Source: Fimbriiglobus ruber (GTDB lineage Bacteria; Planctomycetota; Planctomycetia; Gemmatales; Gemmataceae). Taken from it: a stretch of DNA of 64,000 bases. Position numbers and translations under genes: made by a program. The notes beneath the pieces were generated by a model, which was not told where the DNA came from, searched no databases, and saw only the letters and a program-made list of their open reading frames with translations. How positions within the stretch are numbered: the stretch's first letter is position 1; each line of letters begins with the position of its first letter. Positions 52,602 to 62,278 of the stretch are shown here, piece after piece. The stretch is from positions 682,001 through 746,000 of the forward strand of contig NZ_NIDE01000001.1 in assembly GCF_002197845.1 (NCBI RefSeq). The letters are read 5' to 3'.

Positions 52602-54059
52602 CTACTGCTTGGTTTTCGCCAACCGAGCCGAAATCGCGTTCGCGGTTTGTTCGGCTTCGTTCTGGAGGGCTCGCACCCGCACCGTATCCTTGAGTTCGGT
52701 CAGGGCGGCAACGGCTTTCGGCCCGCCGACTTCGTCGAGGAGTTTAATCACGGTCAGGACGAACACCGGCTCGTCGGTTTTGAGTAACGAGAGCAGGGCG
52801 GTTTCGGCAGCCGGCGAACCGATCGCGAGCAATACGTCTTGCGCGAGCGGCCCCTCCTGGCGGTCCGAAAGGCGGGCGGCGACCGCCGCGGCGACTTCAT
52901 CGTCCCGCCAACGCGAGGCCAGTCCGAGTCCGCATTTCCGTTCCAGCCCGTCGGTCGACCGGAGCGCCCCGAGAACCGCCGTGCGGGCGTCGTCCGGGGA
53001 CCATGCGACCAGGGTTTTGATGGCGGCGACCCGCACCTCGGAACGCGTGTCGTCGCGGCCCTGGGTGGCGAGCAACTTCAGGTCGCCGATCAGTTCCGTT
53101 CGGGTGTCGTCGTCGGCGTTTTGGATTTGGTCTTGATGCGCAAGGTCGGTCAGAACGCCGACGAGTGCGTCCGACTGCTTCTTCTCGACGGCCGCCCGCA
53201 ACCGCTCCGTGGGAGTAACGATGTGGGTCGTCGTCTCTACTTTCTCGGGTTCGAGAGCCGCGAACGCCTGGCTCGCGTACCCGCGGGTGATCGGGCTGAT
53301 GCCGATGAGATACAACCCAAGGAAGACGAGCCCGGTCAGTACGAACCGCAGCGGGCGGTAGCCGTTGTCGCCGAACGGGTGGCACAAGCGCCAGACGGTG
53401 ACGGGGGGGAACAGCGTCACGACGGCGCGAACCCAGTTGTGCCGGCCCGCGAGGTATACGGCCCAAAAATACCCGAATGCTAACAGGAGCGTACCGAGCA
53501 GGGCCACGAACGGGAGGACGGTCGGTTCGTAAAATACGCCGGTCAGCCAAAGGGTGAGCGCGACCGCGGAAATCATGAGCCACACCCCGGTCGACAACCG
53601 GAGGTCGGCCGGCGGGTCGGGCGGCGGCTTCATCCGCATCGAGATCGCGGCCGTCAGGTCGGCCGCCAGATCCGCGGACAGCATCCCGGTCGGATTCAAC
53701 ACGACCAGACCGTCGTTCCCGCCAATCTTCCGCGTGGGCAGGGCCGGCAGGTTGGGCATCGGGCGGGGTTGCCGCTGGGGCATCGCGCTGGGGTACGGCG
53801 TCTTGGTCGGGTGCGGAATACTGGTCGGGGTGTCGGAAGCGCTGAAATTCGGAAGAACCTCGCTCGCGCCGGAACTCTTGAGTTCCACGTCGGTGTCAAA
53901 AATCGAGGCTTTCTCCGCTGCCACCGCGGGCGAGGACGAATCTTCGGGCGCCGGAATGGTCAGTGGCCGGAGGCACTTCGGGCAAATCGTCCGCTGGCCC
54001 GCCCGTTCCGGCGGGGCCATCAAACGCTGCGTGCACGACGGGCACAGGTAAGAAAACAT
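52602..54059 (-). CDS. Zinc-ribbon, HEAT-repeat membrane protein
   Basis: The 485-residue product has an N-terminal zinc ribbon (YLCPSCTQRL with a second pair TICPKCLRPL). A disordered Ser/Pro stretch follows, then about three to four membrane segments in the middle (GVWLMISAVALTLWLTGVFYEP, VLPFVALLGTLLLAFGYFWAVYLAGR, LRFVLTGLVFLGLYLIGISPI). The C-terminal 200 residues form HEAT-like repeats (ATQGRDDTRSEVRVAAIKTLVAWSPDDARTAVLGAL). Such zinc-ribbon plus membrane proteins are common in planctomycetes and of unknown role. A 203-base gap separates it from dapA. Confidence 0.84.
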   Translation of the reverse strand: MFSYLCPSCTQRLMAPPERAGQRTICPKCLRPLTIPAPEDSSSPAVAAEKASIFDTDVELKSSGASEVLPNFSASDTPTSIPHPTKTPYPSAMPQRQPRPMPNLPALPTRKIGGNDGLVVLNPTGMLSADLAADLTAAISMRMKPPPDPPADLRLSTGVWLMISAVALTLWLTGVFYEPTVLPFVALLGTLLLAFGYFWAVYLAGRHNWVRAVVTLFPPVTVWRLCHPFGDNGYRPLRFVLTGLVFLGLYLIGISPITRGYASQAFAALEPEKVETTTHIVTPTERLRAAVEKKQSDALVGVLTDLAHQDQIQNADDDTRTELIGDLKLLATQGRDDTRSEVRVAAIKTLVAWSPDDARTAVLGALRSTDGLERKCGLGLASRWRDDEVAAAVAARLSDRQEGPLAQDVLLAIGSPAAETALLSLLKTDEPVFVLTVIKLLDEVGGPKAVAALTELKDTVRVRALQNEAEQTANAISARLAKTKQ

Positions 54060-54146
54060 GAACGGGCCTCGGGTGGCAATTCGCGTGAGCCGGGCGAATG
54101 CGTGTCGGCTGACCGCCGAACTCTCTGGTAGTAACTTAAAGCGCGA

Positions 54147-54695
54147 TTAGTCCTGGTGCAAACGACGCAGGCGGGAAGATAACCGAAGAACCCACTGCAC
54201 CCGTTCGACCTCGCGCAGCCAGTCGGCGACCATTTCGGCCGGGTAATCGGCCGCACCCGGCGCGGAGATGTCGGGGATCACATTTCGGACCAACCGCCGG
54301 TACGCGGCCAACGTGCGCTCGCCGTACCGCGCGACCTCGTAGCCGTCTTCGCTGAAGAATACCGCGACCGGCACCCGGTTCCCGCCGTTAATCTGCAACT
54401 CGGCCTGCGCCGCGGGGTGCGCGTCCCGGTCGAGGTAACGGACGTTCAACACCGGGGCCGCCTCGCGGAACCGCTCGAACACCGGGCACTGCGCTGAACA
54501 GTCCCCGCACCACGCACCGGCCAACAGTAGCACATTGGTCTTTCGGGTGAACGTGCCGAGCAATTTTTGCTGCTCGGCGGTCAACACGATTCCCGTCCGG
54601 CTCCGGTCCCACCGGTCCCGGTCCCCGCCGGACCCGTAGGTGGAAAGGAATTCTTCGTAGGGCAACGCCTGGTTGAAGAAATCGAACGCGAGCAT
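54147..54695 (-). CDS. Thioredoxin-fold protein with CGDC active site
   Basis: The start at ATG 54695 (MLAFDFFNQALPYEEF) follows AGGGGA; an earlier ATG at 54716 is possible. The 182-residue product has a thioredoxin fold with an active site WCGDC (Cys63, Cys66) in LLLAGAWCGDCSAQCPVFERF, and the cis-proline-type segment NRVPVAVFF. The CGDC site and the N-terminal helical extension resemble the thioredoxin-family proteins related to bacillithiol/thiol oxidoreductases, including YtpP-like types. No signal peptide is visible, so it is likely cytosolic. It is followed by about 85 bases before the zinc-ribbon gene. Confidence 0.86.
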   Translation of the reverse strand: MLAFDFFNQALPYEEFLSTYGSGGDRDRWDRSRTGIVLTAEQQKLLGTFTRKTNVLLLAGAWCGDCSAQCPVFERFREAAPVLNVRYLDRDAHPAAQAELQINGGNRVPVAVFFSEDGYEVARYGERTLAAYRRLVRNVIPDISAPGAADYPAEMVADWLREVERVQWVLRLSSRLRRLHQD

Positions 54696-54914
54696 GATCT
54701 GTCCCCTGGTCTTCATCCGGGCGGGTGAGCGGTTTCGTTACTACGTGTGAATTCTTTCCGCGAACGATCGCACTCGAATAAGTCGGGTGAACGCTCTTCC
54801 GCCGGGACTCGAATCGAAACCCCCGTCCGACACTTGTGACCGGTATGATAGGTTGATACGCTCGAACGAAGCTAGTTTATGCCGGTTCGCGGGGATCACT
54901 CACGGAGAACGGTC

Positions 54915-56345
54915 ATGCGGTGGGCGATCCTGTGTGCGACTTTGGCGGTCGTAGCGGTTGGGAAAGATCGGGGATTTTCCCAGGAACAACCGGCCGCCCA
55001 GCCCCCGGCCGCCCAGCCCCCGGGTGCGGAGCCCGCCCGGAACCCGCCCGCGCCGCCGGGCTTTTGGGTGACGTTCCCGAACATCCCGCCGTTAAGCAAA
55101 GCCGATCAGGCGCGGGTGACGGAGTTCGTCGGGCAACTCGGCGCGGCCGACTTTCGCGTCCGCGAGAAAGCCGGCCGCGAGTTGGCCATGTTCGGCGAGC
55201 GCGCCCTTCCGACGCTCCGTGCCGCGCTCAAGACCCTCGACGACCCGGAAGCCAACCGCCGGCTCCAGATCATCGTTCGGAAAATTGACACGGACCGGCT
55301 GACCGGACCGCGGCGCGTGACTTTGAAGATGACGAACAAGTCGGTCAAGGAGATCCTCCACCAACTCGCCAAAAAAGCCGGTTACCCGGTCCAGATCCAG
55401 AACGTCGGCGACGAAAAATTGCGGTTCAGCTTCGAGTTCGACAATACGCCGTTTTGGGAAGCCGTGGACCGCGTCTGCAACGCGGCAGGGTTGGTGGTGA
55501 GTCAGAATGACGAGGCCGGAACACTGGTCTTTTCGTTCAACGACGTCTTTAGTCCGCACGTCATTTGTGTGGGGCCGTTCCGGTTCACCGCGCAAAACAT
55601 CAATAGTTCAAGGCAACTCCAACTCGGCGCGCTCAACCGCGCGCAGCCGCCCGCGCGACCGCCCGAGACGCTGAACCTGAGTGTCATGGTGCAGTCGGAA
55701 CCGAAGGCACCCATCGTGCGGATCGGGCAAGTGTTTCTGACCAAGGCGACCGACGACCAGGGCAAATCGATGCTCGCCGAAGAAGGGCCGAACGACGCCC
55801 AGATGCGAGACATCCAAGAACAGCTCAGTTCACAGATCAACAACGGGCGATCGTTCTCGCAATTTTTCAACGTGATGCTGGTCCGCGGCGAGCGCTCGGC
55901 GACGTCCATCAAAGAACTTCGGGGCAAGGTTCATGTCGGGCTCCACGCCGAAAACCGTCCGGAAATCACGATCGACAACGTGCTGACCGTCAAGAAAAAG
56001 CCTTTCACCGGCCAGACGGTAAGGCTCGAACTCGTGACGGCCGATCAACAGATGGGCGTCGTCACGGTCGACGTCCTGGCCCGACCCGCTCAGTCCGACG
56101 ATCAGAATCTCCAGGTCATGAACGGCCTGCAGCAGCGGTTTGAACTGACGGACGAGAACGGCGCCCGGTTCGAACTGACAGACTCGAACGTGAACGTCAA
56201 CGAACAAAACGGGACGGTCATCCGGCTCGTGTTTACCGCCCCGGAAGGCAAGAAGGTTGGCAAGCCCGTGAGGCTGCAACTGATGGAATGGGTGACGGTG
56301 ACGAAAGAATTCGAGTTCTCCTTCAAAGACATCCCGCTGCCGTGA
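54915..56345 (+). CDS. Exported HEAT/STN-like protein of unknown function
   Basis: The start at ATG 54915 (MRWAILCATLAVVAVG) has GGAG 7 bases upstream. The 476-residue product has a signal peptide, a short Pro/Ala/Gln repeat (AAQPPAAQPP), a HEAT-like segment (ADFRVREKAGRELAMFGERALPTLRAALK), and then a domain (VTLKMTNKSVKEILHQLAKKAGYPVQIQ to FEFDNTPFWEAVDRVCNAAGLVV) with the look of secretin/TonB short N-terminal (STN) folds. The C-terminal half is beta-rich. The HEAT piece recalls that of the PA-IL-like protein at 48367. The function is unknown; periplasmic. A stem-loop follows the stop. Confidence 0.76.
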   Translation: MRWAILCATLAVVAVGKDRGFSQEQPAAQPPAAQPPGAEPARNPPAPPGFWVTFPNIPPLSKADQARVTEFVGQLGAADFRVREKAGRELAMFGERALPTLRAALKTLDDPEANRRLQIIVRKIDTDRLTGPRRVTLKMTNKSVKEILHQLAKKAGYPVQIQNVGDEKLRFSFEFDNTPFWEAVDRVCNAAGLVVSQNDEAGTLVFSFNDVFSPHVICVGPFRFTAQNINSSRQLQLGALNRAQPPARPPETLNLSVMVQSEPKAPIVRIGQVFLTKATDDQGKSMLAEEGPNDAQMRDIQEQLSSQINNGRSFSQFFNVMLVRGERSATSIKELRGKVHVGLHAENRPEITIDNVLTVKKKPFTGQTVRLELVTADQQMGVVTVDVLARPAQSDDQNLQVMNGLQQRFELTDENGARFELTDSNVNVNEQNGTVIRLVFTAPEGKKVGKPVRLQLMEWVTVTKEFEFSFKDIPLP

Positions 56346-56365
56346 GTGACGATTGGCAAGTATGT

Positions 56366-56394
56366 CCCGGGACCGGCGGGACGCCGGTCCCGGG
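56366..56394. terminator. GC-rich hairpin between converging genes
   Basis: A 13-bp stem (CCCGGGACCGGCG at 56366-56378, complement at 56382-56394) with a 3-base loop lies between the STN-like gene (stop 56345) and the converging WD40 gene (stop 56457). No T-run follows, so it may terminate only weakly or be a dispersed element. Confidence 0.6.
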
Positions 56395-56456
56395 CGCGTA
56401 GAGGCCGCCGGGACGCCGGCCGGTCCCGCCTTCTATTTTCGCTATGCTCTATCAAT

Positions 56457-59400
56457 TCACTGCCGCACTTTCAGTACGACCGCCGGGGCGGCGTGTTCCG
56501 TCCCTTTGCGTTCGCTCCGGGCCAACACCACGAACGGTCGGTCGGTCGGCTTCACCCACGGCTCGGCGTAGACAACGATCTCTCGCTCGGTGGCACCGGG
56601 TAGGATGAGTATCCCATTCAAGCCAATGTTGAGTACGCGGACGCCGTGCGGTAACCCGCGAACGTCGAGCGGGACGCGGCCCGCGTGCCCGTCGCGGCGT
56701 TCGACCCGCACGGTGAGCCGCGACTCCGTCCCGGGCCGAATCGTGAGTTCGGAGGAACTGACGGTGGTGACGAGGTCGCCGGGTTCGGCGAGCGTCGGAG
56801 TAGAGCCGGTCGCTTCGCGGATGACTTCCCTCCCGCCGATCGTCGCCCGCGCCACGAGGCGGAGCGGTGTGCCCGCCCCGGAGACCGCGCCGGCATCGGC
56901 GGCGAGAGCTACGGCTGTCGTTTGTTGCCGGGCGTCGATGATTGTGGACGGCGCGTGGAGGGGCGCGGGAAGCCCCTCGAACTGGACGCGGATCGGTCCT
57001 TCGAAGCCGTCGAGCCGGCTCGCGGTAATCGTGACCGGGACCGCGCCGCCCTTCCAGACCTTCGGAGCGGTCGGAGTGAACTTCACGGTGAAATCGGGGC
57101 GCGGCGGGCGGACGGTCAGACGGTAAGCATGAGCCGGGCCGCCGACCCCGCTGGAATCCGACACCCGCGCCAGGTAGTCTCCGTCCGCGGGCGGGTCGAA
57201 GAAAATGGCCGAGTCTTTACCGTAGCCCGGGCCGCCGTCGTCGTTCCGGTAATAGAGCGAGAAAACGGGCATACCGTTTGGCGGAAACACACTGCCCGGC
57301 GGGTGGACTTCCACCTTGTACATCGACGAACCCAGGTAGTGGAACGTCGGAGTCGTGCCCAGGAAGCCGAGGCGCTTGCCGTCTTCGGCGTAGAACTGGC
57401 AGTCGTCGTCCGGGCCCTTCGGTAGTTCCCGGATTCGCGTGAGTTCCCCGCCGACGTACAAGAGATCGTCCATCGCGAGTTCGTTCCAGTATTCCAGGCG
57501 TATACCAGACGTGTTCGAGTCGTTGTCGCGAAACGTGGTGAACGTCTTGGTCGTGCAACGGAGCGTCGCACGCGAAATCGGCTTGCCGGTGGCGTCGAGG
57601 ATCTCGACGAACGAATCGACAGGCGACCCGAGCCGGGCCGCTTGCGTTTCGACGATCAGGGCGTGACCTTTCTTGGCCGCGAACCGGATCGTGTGAGCCT
57701 CGCCCGGCTTGGCGAGTACACCATCGGCGGTACCCGGGACGGCGGGCAGCGTCGCGCGGCCGTCGGCGGAGATGTTCACCGAATGAAACTCGCCCACGGT
57801 CACTTCGGTTGCACCGACCGGCTCGTCCCCTTTGATCGCGAGCGGAACACGTAGTTTGCTGCCGATAGCCGCGTCGGCAGTCGGCTTGACGCGCACGTCG
57901 AGACCGCCAACTCGCCCGAGGTTGACGCCGCGGACGTTTACCAGCGTCTCAACTCCACGAGCAACACCGAGCGGGAAGACGCCGGTGACGACCGGGGTCG
58001 GACCGACGTGCATCCGGTAGGCGAGGGCTGCGCCGCCGCGGTATTCGCGGTCGCGCACGGACAAGACGTAAGCACCCGGGGTTGGGCAGACGTATCCGAG
58101 CGCCCCGTTTGCTCCCTCGGCCATCACGTGGCCGGAGCCGTCGGTCAGCGTCACCACGGGGTCGAGTTTGGCCTTATCGGAGGGTTGAACCTGGACGCCG
58201 ATTTCCTGGCCGACGGTCGCAGTGAACCGGAAGTAATCGACGTCGCCTGCGCGGTCGAGTGTGCCGGCGATGGTGACGGGAGTAGTCACCACCATCGCGC
58301 TGTGGACCGAATCCGCGCGGCCGACGGTCGCGGTCGAAGGGAAGCGATCGACCCAAAAACGAGCCTTGTTTGATTCACCGGAATCCGAAGTCACGACAAG
58401 TTCGAACGGCCCGGGCTGTGTCTGTTCGGGAATCGTGACGTCGGCGGCGAACTGCGTTGGCGCGTGGCCGGCCGGGACGGGCTTGACCGTCAAGCCCGCC
58501 GGCTCTGAGCGGACTTTAGGCGATGCACCAAAGTTCGTGCCCGTGAATGTGACTCGAGTCGTTGTCCCACGCGGGGCTGAATTGGGGGAGAGGCTTTTGA
58601 TTTCGGGGCGTGTCGGCTTCGGCGGCGATTCGGGCTGCTTGGGCGGCGCCGTGTTGGGTCGGCGGCGCGGAGCATTGGCCGCTTTTGTCAGAGAGAGTGG
58701 TTTAGCCGTTCCCGAGGCTGTGTCGAACAAGACGACTGAGCCGTCGAACCCGCCTAGCGCGAGTTGTTTGCCGTCCGGGCGTAAGGCAACCGCGAGAACC
58801 TGGTCGGGTTGAGCCGGAAAGACTTTGACCTCGGTCAGCTTCGCCGCATCCCAGGCTTTGACGACGCGATCCTCGCCGACCGAGTAGAGGGTCGCCCCGT
58901 CCGGTGCGTACACGAGTCGGGTGACCGCGCGGTCGTGGGCGAATGCGGAGCGAATGAGTTTGCCACCCTTCGCGCCCGCTTCCCAGGTACGAATGCTCTT
59001 GTCCGCCCCGCCCGCGGTCAAATGCGTGCCGGCCGGGTTCCAGGCGACCGTGTAGACCCAATCGGTCGGATCGCTCAGGGTGTACAGCCGTTTGCCCGTC
59101 GATACGTCCCAGACCTTCACCGCGCGGTCCGCCGCCCCGGAGGCGAGCAACGTCCCCTTCGGATTCCAGGCGAGTGCGTACACGGCGTCGCTGTGGTCGG
59201 TCAGGGTCTGTCGAAGGTTTGGAGTCGTCGCTGTCGTTACGTCCCACAACTTAATCGTGCGGTCGTAACCGGCGGAGGCGAGCGTCTTGCCGTCCGGGCT
59301 GAACGCGAGCGCGTAAATGATGTCTTTGTGAGCGGCGATCGAGGCGAGCGGCTTGCCCACGGTCGGTGTCGTTGCGTCGTAAAGCCCGATCAGACCCGAA

Positions 59401-59660
59401 ATGCCTGGCTCGCCGCTCGCGACGGCCAGGAGCCCACCGTGTGAAAACGCCAGTGCGGTCACCCGCTGCGTTTGCCCGGTCAATTCACCGATTGCTTCGC
59501 CCGTGGTCGGGTCGATCAAAACGACGGTGCCGCGGCTTCCGGCCGCAAGGAGCGAGCCGTCCGTGCGGTACGCGAGTGCGGTCACGGGGGCTGGTGGGGC
59601 GGCTACGACGACTGCGGCGGTAACGACCGCCGCGGTGACCACGAGGGAGAAGCGGTTCAT
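56457..59660 (-). CDS. Exported WD40 propeller protein with C-terminal beta domains
   Basis: The 1067-residue product has a signal peptide (VVTAAVVTAAVVVAAPPAP). Residues about 25-330 form WD40 repeats (LAFSPDGKTLASAGYDRTIKLWDVTT, LAWNPKGTLLASGAADRAVKVWDVSTGKRL and others). Thereafter come an IPT/TIG-like Ig domain (IKSLSPNSAPRGTTTRVTFTGTNF) and pre-peptidase-like domains (VDYFRFTATVGQEIGVQVQPSDKAKLDPVVTLTD), which suggest extracellular binding. The start is 13 bases after the DUF1549/1553 gene, so both are cotranscribed. With the DUF1501 protein they form a recurrent planctomycete set of unknown job. Confidence 0.88.
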   Translation of the reverse strand: MNRFSLVVTAAVVTAAVVVAAPPAPVTALAYRTDGSLLAAGSRGTVVLIDPTTGEAIGELTGQTQRVTALAFSHGGLLAVASGEPGISGLIGLYDATTPTVGKPLASIAAHKDIIYALAFSPDGKTLASAGYDRTIKLWDVTTATTPNLRQTLTDHSDAVYALAWNPKGTLLASGAADRAVKVWDVSTGKRLYTLSDPTDWVYTVAWNPAGTHLTAGGADKSIRTWEAGAKGGKLIRSAFAHDRAVTRLVYAPDGATLYSVGEDRVVKAWDAAKLTEVKVFPAQPDQVLAVALRPDGKQLALGGFDGSVVLFDTASGTAKPLSLTKAANAPRRRPNTAPPKQPESPPKPTRPEIKSLSPNSAPRGTTTRVTFTGTNFGASPKVRSEPAGLTVKPVPAGHAPTQFAADVTIPEQTQPGPFELVVTSDSGESNKARFWVDRFPSTATVGRADSVHSAMVVTTPVTIAGTLDRAGDVDYFRFTATVGQEIGVQVQPSDKAKLDPVVTLTDGSGHVMAEGANGALGYVCPTPGAYVLSVRDREYRGGAALAYRMHVGPTPVVTGVFPLGVARGVETLVNVRGVNLGRVGGLDVRVKPTADAAIGSKLRVPLAIKGDEPVGATEVTVGEFHSVNISADGRATLPAVPGTADGVLAKPGEAHTIRFAAKKGHALIVETQAARLGSPVDSFVEILDATGKPISRATLRCTTKTFTTFRDNDSNTSGIRLEYWNELAMDDLLYVGGELTRIRELPKGPDDDCQFYAEDGKRLGFLGTTPTFHYLGSSMYKVEVHPPGSVFPPNGMPVFSLYYRNDDGGPGYGKDSAIFFDPPADGDYLARVSDSSGVGGPAHAYRLTVRPPRPDFTVKFTPTAPKVWKGGAVPVTITASRLDGFEGPIRVQFEGLPAPLHAPSTIIDARQQTTAVALAADAGAVSGAGTPLRLVARATIGGREVIREATGSTPTLAEPGDLVTTVSSSELTIRPGTESRLTVRVERRDGHAGRVPLDVRGLPHGVRVLNIGLNGILILPGATEREIVVYAEPWVKPTDRPFVVLARSERKGTEHAAPAVVLKVRQ

Positions 59661-59673
59661 GGGGGTGGCGGCG

Positions 59674-62148
59674 TTAGTGGTTGAAGAGAAACTCTTTGCC
59701 GGTCAAGACGGCCCAAAATACGTCTTCGAGCGCCTCGCGTCGGGCGTCCGGACTTACCTTACCCGCGTCCGAGAGGATCGCCAGGAACTGCTTCTTTTCG
59801 TCGGCCGTCGCCGCGCGGGAGAGGCCGAGGTGGAACACGCGGTCGACGATCTCGGCGTCCGCCGCGTTCCCCGCGAGCCACTTCGAGAGGACGGAGTTCG
59901 GGCCGCGGAGCTTGTCGTTGAGTGTCTGCCCGTTGTTCAAGTGGAGAGCCTGGCCGACGCTCGAATCGGCGGTCCGTTCACACGAACAGGTCTGCTCGCG
60001 GCCGGCCCGACCGAACGCATCCAGGAACCGGGACACGAGCAGCGAATCCGGCAGTTGCATGGCCCGGGTTCCCGACGGGTAAGCTGCGCCCGCGGTTCCG
60101 CCGCTTGGCCCGAGGCTAAGTACGTCGAACGGCGTCGGGACGCCGGTGATGTCGGCGTAGGCGTCGAGGATGACTTCGGCCGAGAGCCGCCGGATCAGGT
60201 AGCGCGAGTAGAATCGGTCGTCCGCCGCGTTCCCGGGGAGCGGGCGGGAGGAGCGCTGGTAGGCCGCGGAGTTCAGGATCGTCCGGGCGAGGTGCTTCAC
60301 GTCGTATTTGTGGGCGACGAAGTCGTCCGCGAGTGCGGCAAAGAGTTCCGGGTTCGTCGACGGGTTAGTGTCCCGCAGGTCGTCTTCGGCTTCGACCAGC
60401 CCGCGGCCCATGAAGTTCCGCCATACCCGGTTGACCACCGCTTTGGCGAAATAGGGATTGTCCGGTGCGGTAAGCCAGTCGGCAAAGTACCGGCGGCGGT
60501 CGGCCGTGCTGTCGGGCGAAAGCGGCTTGCCGTCGAGTGGCGTCGGGGGTACGGCCGTCCCCCGGCGGGGGTGGAGTGCGTCACCGGACGCGAGCGCGTG
60601 AACGACGACATCGCCGGCACGCCCGCCGTTCTTCAAGCCGACTCGCGAAAACAGGTTGGCCTGACCCCAGTATTGGTCCTGCGTCCACTTTTCCAGCGGG
60701 TGGTTGTGGCAGCGGGCACACTGGATCGACATGCCGAGGAACGTCACCGACGTCGATTCCACCAGTTCGGTCACGTCCTTGTGTAAGACGAAGTAATTGC
60801 CGCCGCCGGCCGCGAGCGTGCTCCCTGACGCGGTTAATATCTCCCGCGCGAACTGGTCCCACGGCTGGTTGTCCGCCACGCTCTGCCGGACGGCCCGGTA
60901 AAACGCCCACATCGCCGGTTGCGGCAACTTGCGGCTCGAAACGAGCAACAAGTCCGACCACTTATGCGCCCAGTAGTCGACGAATTCGGGGCGATCAAGG
61001 AGCTTGTCAATGAGCCTGGCCCGCTTGTTCGGAGTCGGGTCTGCGAGGAACGCGGCGACTTCCTCTGAGGTCGGGAGGATGCCGCAGGCGTCGAGCGACG
61101 CACGGCGGATGAATTCCGCGTCCGTGCAGTCTGGGGACGGCTCCAGATTCAGAAGCTTCAGTTTGCCCAGGATCAGTCCATCAATGAAATTGACCTTCCG
61201 CACCTGATCGAAGGCGGCGGCCGTAACGCTATTCGGATACGGGGCGGTGACGGTCACGACGGCCACGCGCCCGCCGAACAGCGCCGCAACGCCTGCCTCG
61301 CCGTGCCCAGCCACGGAAATCGTGCCGTCCTCGTCAACTGCCGCGACCTGTTCTTCACTGGACGTAAATTTGGCCAGTCGGGTCGCGTCGGCAATCGTCC
61401 CGTCGGAATAAAAGGCGCGGACGATCACACGCGCGATGTCTTTGGGTTTCAGTAGTGCGGCTTTCGGGTAGACCTCGATTCGTGTCAACGTGGCGTCCGC
61501 GGGGTCCGGACCCGGTGCCCCCGCCGCGATCCATTCGGACAGCACCTGATAATGGTCCGAGTCGGGGGCGATTCGGGTGCCACCGCCGTGGGGCACGGTC
61601 CGGGTCGCCTTCTTCAGCACGAGACTGTCGGCCGGCTGCTGAGAGTCGACGCGGCGGCCGAGGGCTTGCCGCGTCAGGGCGAAGTGGTCCGAGTCCGGGT
61701 CGTAGCCGCGGAGGGACAATTTGAACCCGCCCTTACCGGCCAACGCCCCGTGACACGCGCCCGAGTTGCACCCGGTTCGCGTCAGGATCGGCTCGACGTG
61801 GTTGCGGAAGTTCCGGACGGCAGGCTGGTTAGTCTTGGTCACACGAACGGTCGCGGAAGTCTTTCGCCCCCCGATCGTGGCCGTCACGACCGCTTCACCG
61901 TCCCCGACCGCCCGCACCCGCCCGTCAGCATCAACCGCGGCGACCGCCGGGTGACTCGACGTGAACTTGGCTGCCGGGGTCTTGTCGGCCGTCGCGCGGC
62001 CTTCGACTTCTTCAAACACAACGAGCTGTTGTGCGGCGCGCGGGCCGACGAGCGGTACCTCTGCCGGGGCGATACGAAGGTCGGCGGCCGCGACAGGCAG
62101 TGTGAGAAGAAAGACGACGGCGAACGTCGGAAGAGTCGAGCGTGGCAT
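59674..62148 (-). CDS. DUF1549/DUF1553 protein with cytochrome-like and Ig-like domains
   Basis: The 824-residue exported protein begins with a signal peptide (TLPTFAVVFLLTLPVAAA). An Ig-like BIG2-type domain follows (AAKFTSSHPAVAAVDADGRVRAVGDGEAVVTATIGG), then the PSCyt1-type heme site CNSGACHG at 127-134, a second BIG2-like domain, DUF1549 (VNFIDGLILGKLKLLNLEPSPDCTDAEFIRRASLDACGILPT), the heme motif CARCHNHPLEKW, and DUF1553 (RRRYFADWLTAPDNPYFAKAVVNRVWRNFMGRGLVEAEDDLRDTNPSTNPELFAALADDF) to the end GREQTCSCERTADSS. The set is planctomycete-typical; the substrate is unknown. It lies between a Uma2 gene and the WD40 gene. Confidence 0.92.
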   Translation of the reverse strand: MPRSTLPTFAVVFLLTLPVAAADLRIAPAEVPLVGPRAAQQLVVFEEVEGRATADKTPAAKFTSSHPAVAAVDADGRVRAVGDGEAVVTATIGGRKTSATVRVTKTNQPAVRNFRNHVEPILTRTGCNSGACHGALAGKGGFKLSLRGYDPDSDHFALTRQALGRRVDSQQPADSLVLKKATRTVPHGGGTRIAPDSDHYQVLSEWIAAGAPGPDPADATLTRIEVYPKAALLKPKDIARVIVRAFYSDGTIADATRLAKFTSSEEQVAAVDEDGTISVAGHGEAGVAALFGGRVAVVTVTAPYPNSVTAAAFDQVRKVNFIDGLILGKLKLLNLEPSPDCTDAEFIRRASLDACGILPTSEEVAAFLADPTPNKRARLIDKLLDRPEFVDYWAHKWSDLLLVSSRKLPQPAMWAFYRAVRQSVADNQPWDQFAREILTASGSTLAAGGGNYFVLHKDVTELVESTSVTFLGMSIQCARCHNHPLEKWTQDQYWGQANLFSRVGLKNGGRAGDVVVHALASGDALHPRRGTAVPPTPLDGKPLSPDSTADRRRYFADWLTAPDNPYFAKAVVNRVWRNFMGRGLVEAEDDLRDTNPSTNPELFAALADDFVAHKYDVKHLARTILNSAAYQRSSRPLPGNAADDRFYSRYLIRRLSAEVILDAYADITGVPTPFDVLSLGPSGGTAGAAYPSGTRAMQLPDSLLVSRFLDAFGRAGREQTCSCERTADSSVGQALHLNNGQTLNDKLRGPNSVLSKWLAGNAADAEIVDRVFHLGLSRAATADEKKQFLAILSDAGKVSPDARREALEDVFWAVLTGKEFLFNH

Positions 62149-62278
62149 GAGTCGATCCCGGTACGGGCGGCAAGTCCAGGTGGGGAGAGCGTCCGTTGAG
62201 GTGTGGTGCGCCTCAACGGTTGATCCACGTTCGGGTGGTGTCGGCTATCGATAAGTGCAGACAAAGAACCATAAGTTC
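62149..62278. other. Intergenic gap before DUF1549/1553 gene
   Basis: This 130-base gap holds no gene. It is the only real break in the minus-strand run and may contain the promoter for the DUF1549/1553 and WD40 genes. Confidence 0.45.
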
